DNA of 64,000 nt from Chitinophaga horti (GTDB taxonomy: Bacteria > Bacteroidota > Bacteroidia > Chitinophagales > Chitinophagaceae). Both the position numbers and the translations under genes were made by a program. Below the pieces are notes generated by a model. It searched no databases. It was given only the letters and a program-made list of their open reading frames with translations, and was not told the DNA's origin. Positions 62,801 through 64,000 of the stretch are shown one piece after another (position 1 is the stretch's first letter; each line of letters opens with the position of its first letter). The stretch is taken from the NCBI RefSeq assembly GCF_022867795.2, contig NZ_CP107006.1:5518001-5582000 (forward strand), given 5' to 3'.

Positions 62801-64000
62801 GTAGCTGGTAATGTGTTGCGGCTGATCGCTTAATACTGCGAGCGGCGCATCCGTACCCATAGAACCGATCGGCTCTTTACCGTCAATGGCCATAGGCGCA
62901 ATGATGGTATCCAGGTCTTCGGTAGAGTAACCGAAAGCGCGCTGGTATTTAAAGATCTGGTCTTGCTCAAGATGTGTGAACGTAACCCTTGGTTCAGGCA
63001 GTTCGGCCAGGCGGATTTTATACCTGTTCAGCCATTCTGCATAAGGTTGCTGGGAGCAGATGGATTTTTTCAGTTCGGTATCTTCGATAATGCGACCCTG
63101 TTCCATGTCTACCACGAACATTTTACCTGGTTGCAGGCGGCCTTTTTCTTTTACGTTGGCAGGATCGATCGGTAATACACCTGCTTCAGAAGCCATGATT
63201 ACACGATCGTCTTTGGTTACCACGAAGCGGGAAGGGCGAAGACCGTTCCTGTCGAGCGTGGCGCCGATTATTTTACCATCGGTGAAGGAAATGGAAGCGG
63301 GACCGTCCCAGGGTTCCATCAGCGATGCGTGGTATTCGTAGAAAGCTTTTTTCTCCGGGTCCATGTCCTCGTTGCCGTCCCAGGCTTCGGGGATCATCAT
63401 CATCATAACATGAGGAAGGGAGCGGCCGGTGAGGGCGAGCAGCTCGATCACGTTATCGAGGCAGGCAGAGTCAGACTGGTTTTCGTCCACCAGCGGGGTA
63501 AGCATATCCATTTCTTCCGGAGTGAAAAATTTGGACACGAAGCTTTTTTCGCCGGCGCGCAGCCAGTTCAGGTTACCTTTCAGCGTGTTGATCTCACCAT
63601 TATGCGCAATAAAACGGTTCGGGTGAGCGAGCCTCCAGCTAGGGAAGGTGTTAGTAGCAAAACGGGAGTGGATCAAACCAAAGGCTGATACCATACGCTC
63701 GTCGCTCAGGTCCGGGTAATAATGACGAACCTGGTAAGTAGTAAGCTGACCTTTGTACACGATCGTTTTGTAAGAAAGCGATGCGATGTAGAAAGATGCT
63801 TTATCTGAAGCAACAGAATTGCGAACAGTTTTAGAAATGTAATTCCGGAGTACGAACAGTTTACGCTCAAACTCTTCCGGATCCGAGATCTGGTAAGGAG
63901 AAGCGATAAACACCTGTTCAATTTCAGGTTCTACAGAAAGCGCGCCTTCGCCGATGCCATCGGGGCGAACAGGCACTTTACGGAAACCAAGAATCTCGAG
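59804..64000 (-). CDS. gltB: glutamate synthase large subunit (N-terminus outside window)
   Basis: 1399 codons are visible and the frame is still open at 64000; the GTG at 63976 is internal, since the codons before it read LEILGFRKV as in other GltB. The class II glutamine amidotransferase domain is cut short at its start, but FIAHNGEINTLKGNLNW is visible. A central domain follows. The FMN-binding synthase domain (STGEGGEDE, PGEGGQLPGHKV, AGYDGGTGASPISS) has a Cys-rich Fe-S segment (CIMMRKCHVNTCPVGVATQDP), and the GXGXG domain closes the protein. It forms the GltBD ammonia-assimilation complex. No break is seen. Confidence 0.95.
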   Translation of the reverse strand, partial: LEILGFRKVPVRPDGIGEGALSVEPEIEQVFIASPYQISDPEEFERKLFVLRNYISKTVRNSVASDKASFYIASLSYKTIVYKGQLTTYQVRHYYPDLSDERMVSAFGLIHSRFATNTFPSWRLAHPNRFIAHNGEINTLKGNLNWLRAGEKSFVSKFFTPEEMDMLTPLVDENQSDSACLDNVIELLALTGRSLPHVMMMMIPEAWDGNEDMDPEKKAFYEYHASLMEPWDGPASISFTDGKIIGATLDRNGLRPSRFVVTKDDRVIMASEAGVLPIDPANVKEKGRLQPGKMFVVDMEQGRIIEDTELKKSICSQQPYAEWLNRYKIRLAELPEPRVTFTHLEQDQIFKYQRAFGYSTEDLDTIIAPMAIDGKEPIGSMGTDAPLAVLSDQPQHITSYFKQLFAQVTNPPIDPIRERLVMSLATFVGNNGNLLDEDPLHCHSVALNHPILNNYELEKIRSIDTGIFQAKTLHTYFRADGKPGSLEKGLQRLCRYAVDAVEDGFEVIILSDRAIDSEHAAIPSLLATSAVHHHLIRKGYRGQVGLIVEAGDVWEVHHFACLLGFGATAINPYLALSTIRDLRLNGKLQTEQDVDKLKKNYVKAVCDGLLKVFSKMGISTLQSYQGAQIFEILGINNSVVNKYFTGAVSRIQGMGLDEIAQETLAKHWQGYGRKETPIQRLTVGGIYQWKRKGEFHLFNPQTIHLLQYATRLNDYTTFKKYSKAVNDQAEKAATLRSMFTFKRTRKSIPIEEVEPASSIMKRFATGAMSFGSISHEAHSTLAIAMNRIGAKSNTGEGGEDEMRYEELPNGDSMRSAIKQVASARFGVTSYYLTNADELQIKMAQGAKPGEGGQLPGHKVDEWIGKVRHSTPGVGLISPPPHHDIYSIEDLAQLIFDLKNANRAARISVKLVSKAGVGTIAAGVTKAHADVVLIAGYDGGTGASPISSIKHAGLPWELGLAETHQTLVKNKLRSRVTVQADGQMKTGRDIAIATLLGAEEWGVATAALVVEGCIMMRKCHVNTCPVGVATQDPELRKRFTGDPQHVVNFFNFMVEELREIMADLGYRNINEMVGQVENLQVREGINHWKYKNLDLSPILYREPSAPEVGLYKLEEQDHGLAEVIDWQLLKAAQPALDQKTRVFKQFAVKNTDRTIGAILSNEVSKKYKSEGLPEDTLHFKFNGSAGQSFGAFTTKGITLELEGEANDHFGKGLSGAKLVLYPSNEVSGFKAEENIIAGNVAFYGATSGEAYIRGKAGERFCVRNSGATVVVEGVGDHGCEYMTGGKAVILGETGRNFGAGMSGGIAYVYDLKGTFANRCNKEMIDLDPLNEADAAQLQDLLTKHHAYTNSTVAKFILKDLENQLTHFVKVFPKEYKAVLKAKGLIPSESLKEGSEKSGK

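Overview
The window looks like a chromosomal segment of a Bacteroidota bacterium, most likely of the Chitinophagaceae/Chitinophaga group. The evidence is promoters of the form TTTG - 19 bp - TAnnTTTG (before tRNA-Phe, feoA and the 701-aa PPIase), parS sites of the form TGTTCCACGTGGAACA, DUF2480 and porin-type ECF anti-sigma proteins, and the general protein style. The lineage is inferred from recognised families; no search was run.

Left flank (1-6.0 kb), core genome: end of a beta-carbonic anhydrase, a mannose-1-phosphate guanylyltransferase / arabinose-5-phosphate isomerase pair (surface sugar precursors), RecQ, a DUF3050 protein and tRNA-Phe.

Island (about 6.06 to 35.3 kb): a visibly more AT-rich block inserted at the 3' end of tRNA-Phe. 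A large serine recombinase has its stop codon inside the tRNA acceptor stem. Behind it lie a regulatory segment with helically phased hexamers, a small operon (soluble histidine kinase, SWIM-finger protein, broken nucleotidyltransferase-HEPN gene), and an Xre regulator preceded by a 21-bp-periodic palindrome array. The rest is mostly defence: an unassigned three-gene STAND/TPR operon, an AbiE toxin-antitoxin pair with its operator, a type I Wadjet operon (jetABCD) followed in the same direction by a gamma-glutamylcyclotransferase-like/HEPN fusion, a frameshifted TOTE-type primase-helicase, a four-gene Pycsar operon that adds an E2-like/SEC-C protein and a DUF2188 protein to the cyclase and membrane effector, and a sigma factor / small protein / ImmA-IrrE trio. 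An AbiE-type operator without its gene sits at the right edge.

Right flank (35.4-64 kb), core genome: aminotransferase, AlkZ-like winged-helix protein, hemJ and hemN, an ECF sigma/anti-sigma pair, mnmG (split by one missing base), then a 3-kb gene desert with three perfect parS sites and a degenerate 66-bp tandem repeat, ybeY, feoA, nadA, and a 750-bp DnaA-box-rich gap that is my best candidate for the chromosomal origin. Beyond it are a PpiD-like PPIase, DUF2480, CorA, RlpA, SRPBCC, GNAT, lipase and YpfJ-type genes and the gltBD operon, whose gltB runs off the window.

Two genes (mnmG and the TOTE-type gene) are each broken by a single missing base in a short homopolymer. This suggests assembly indels as readily as real mutations.
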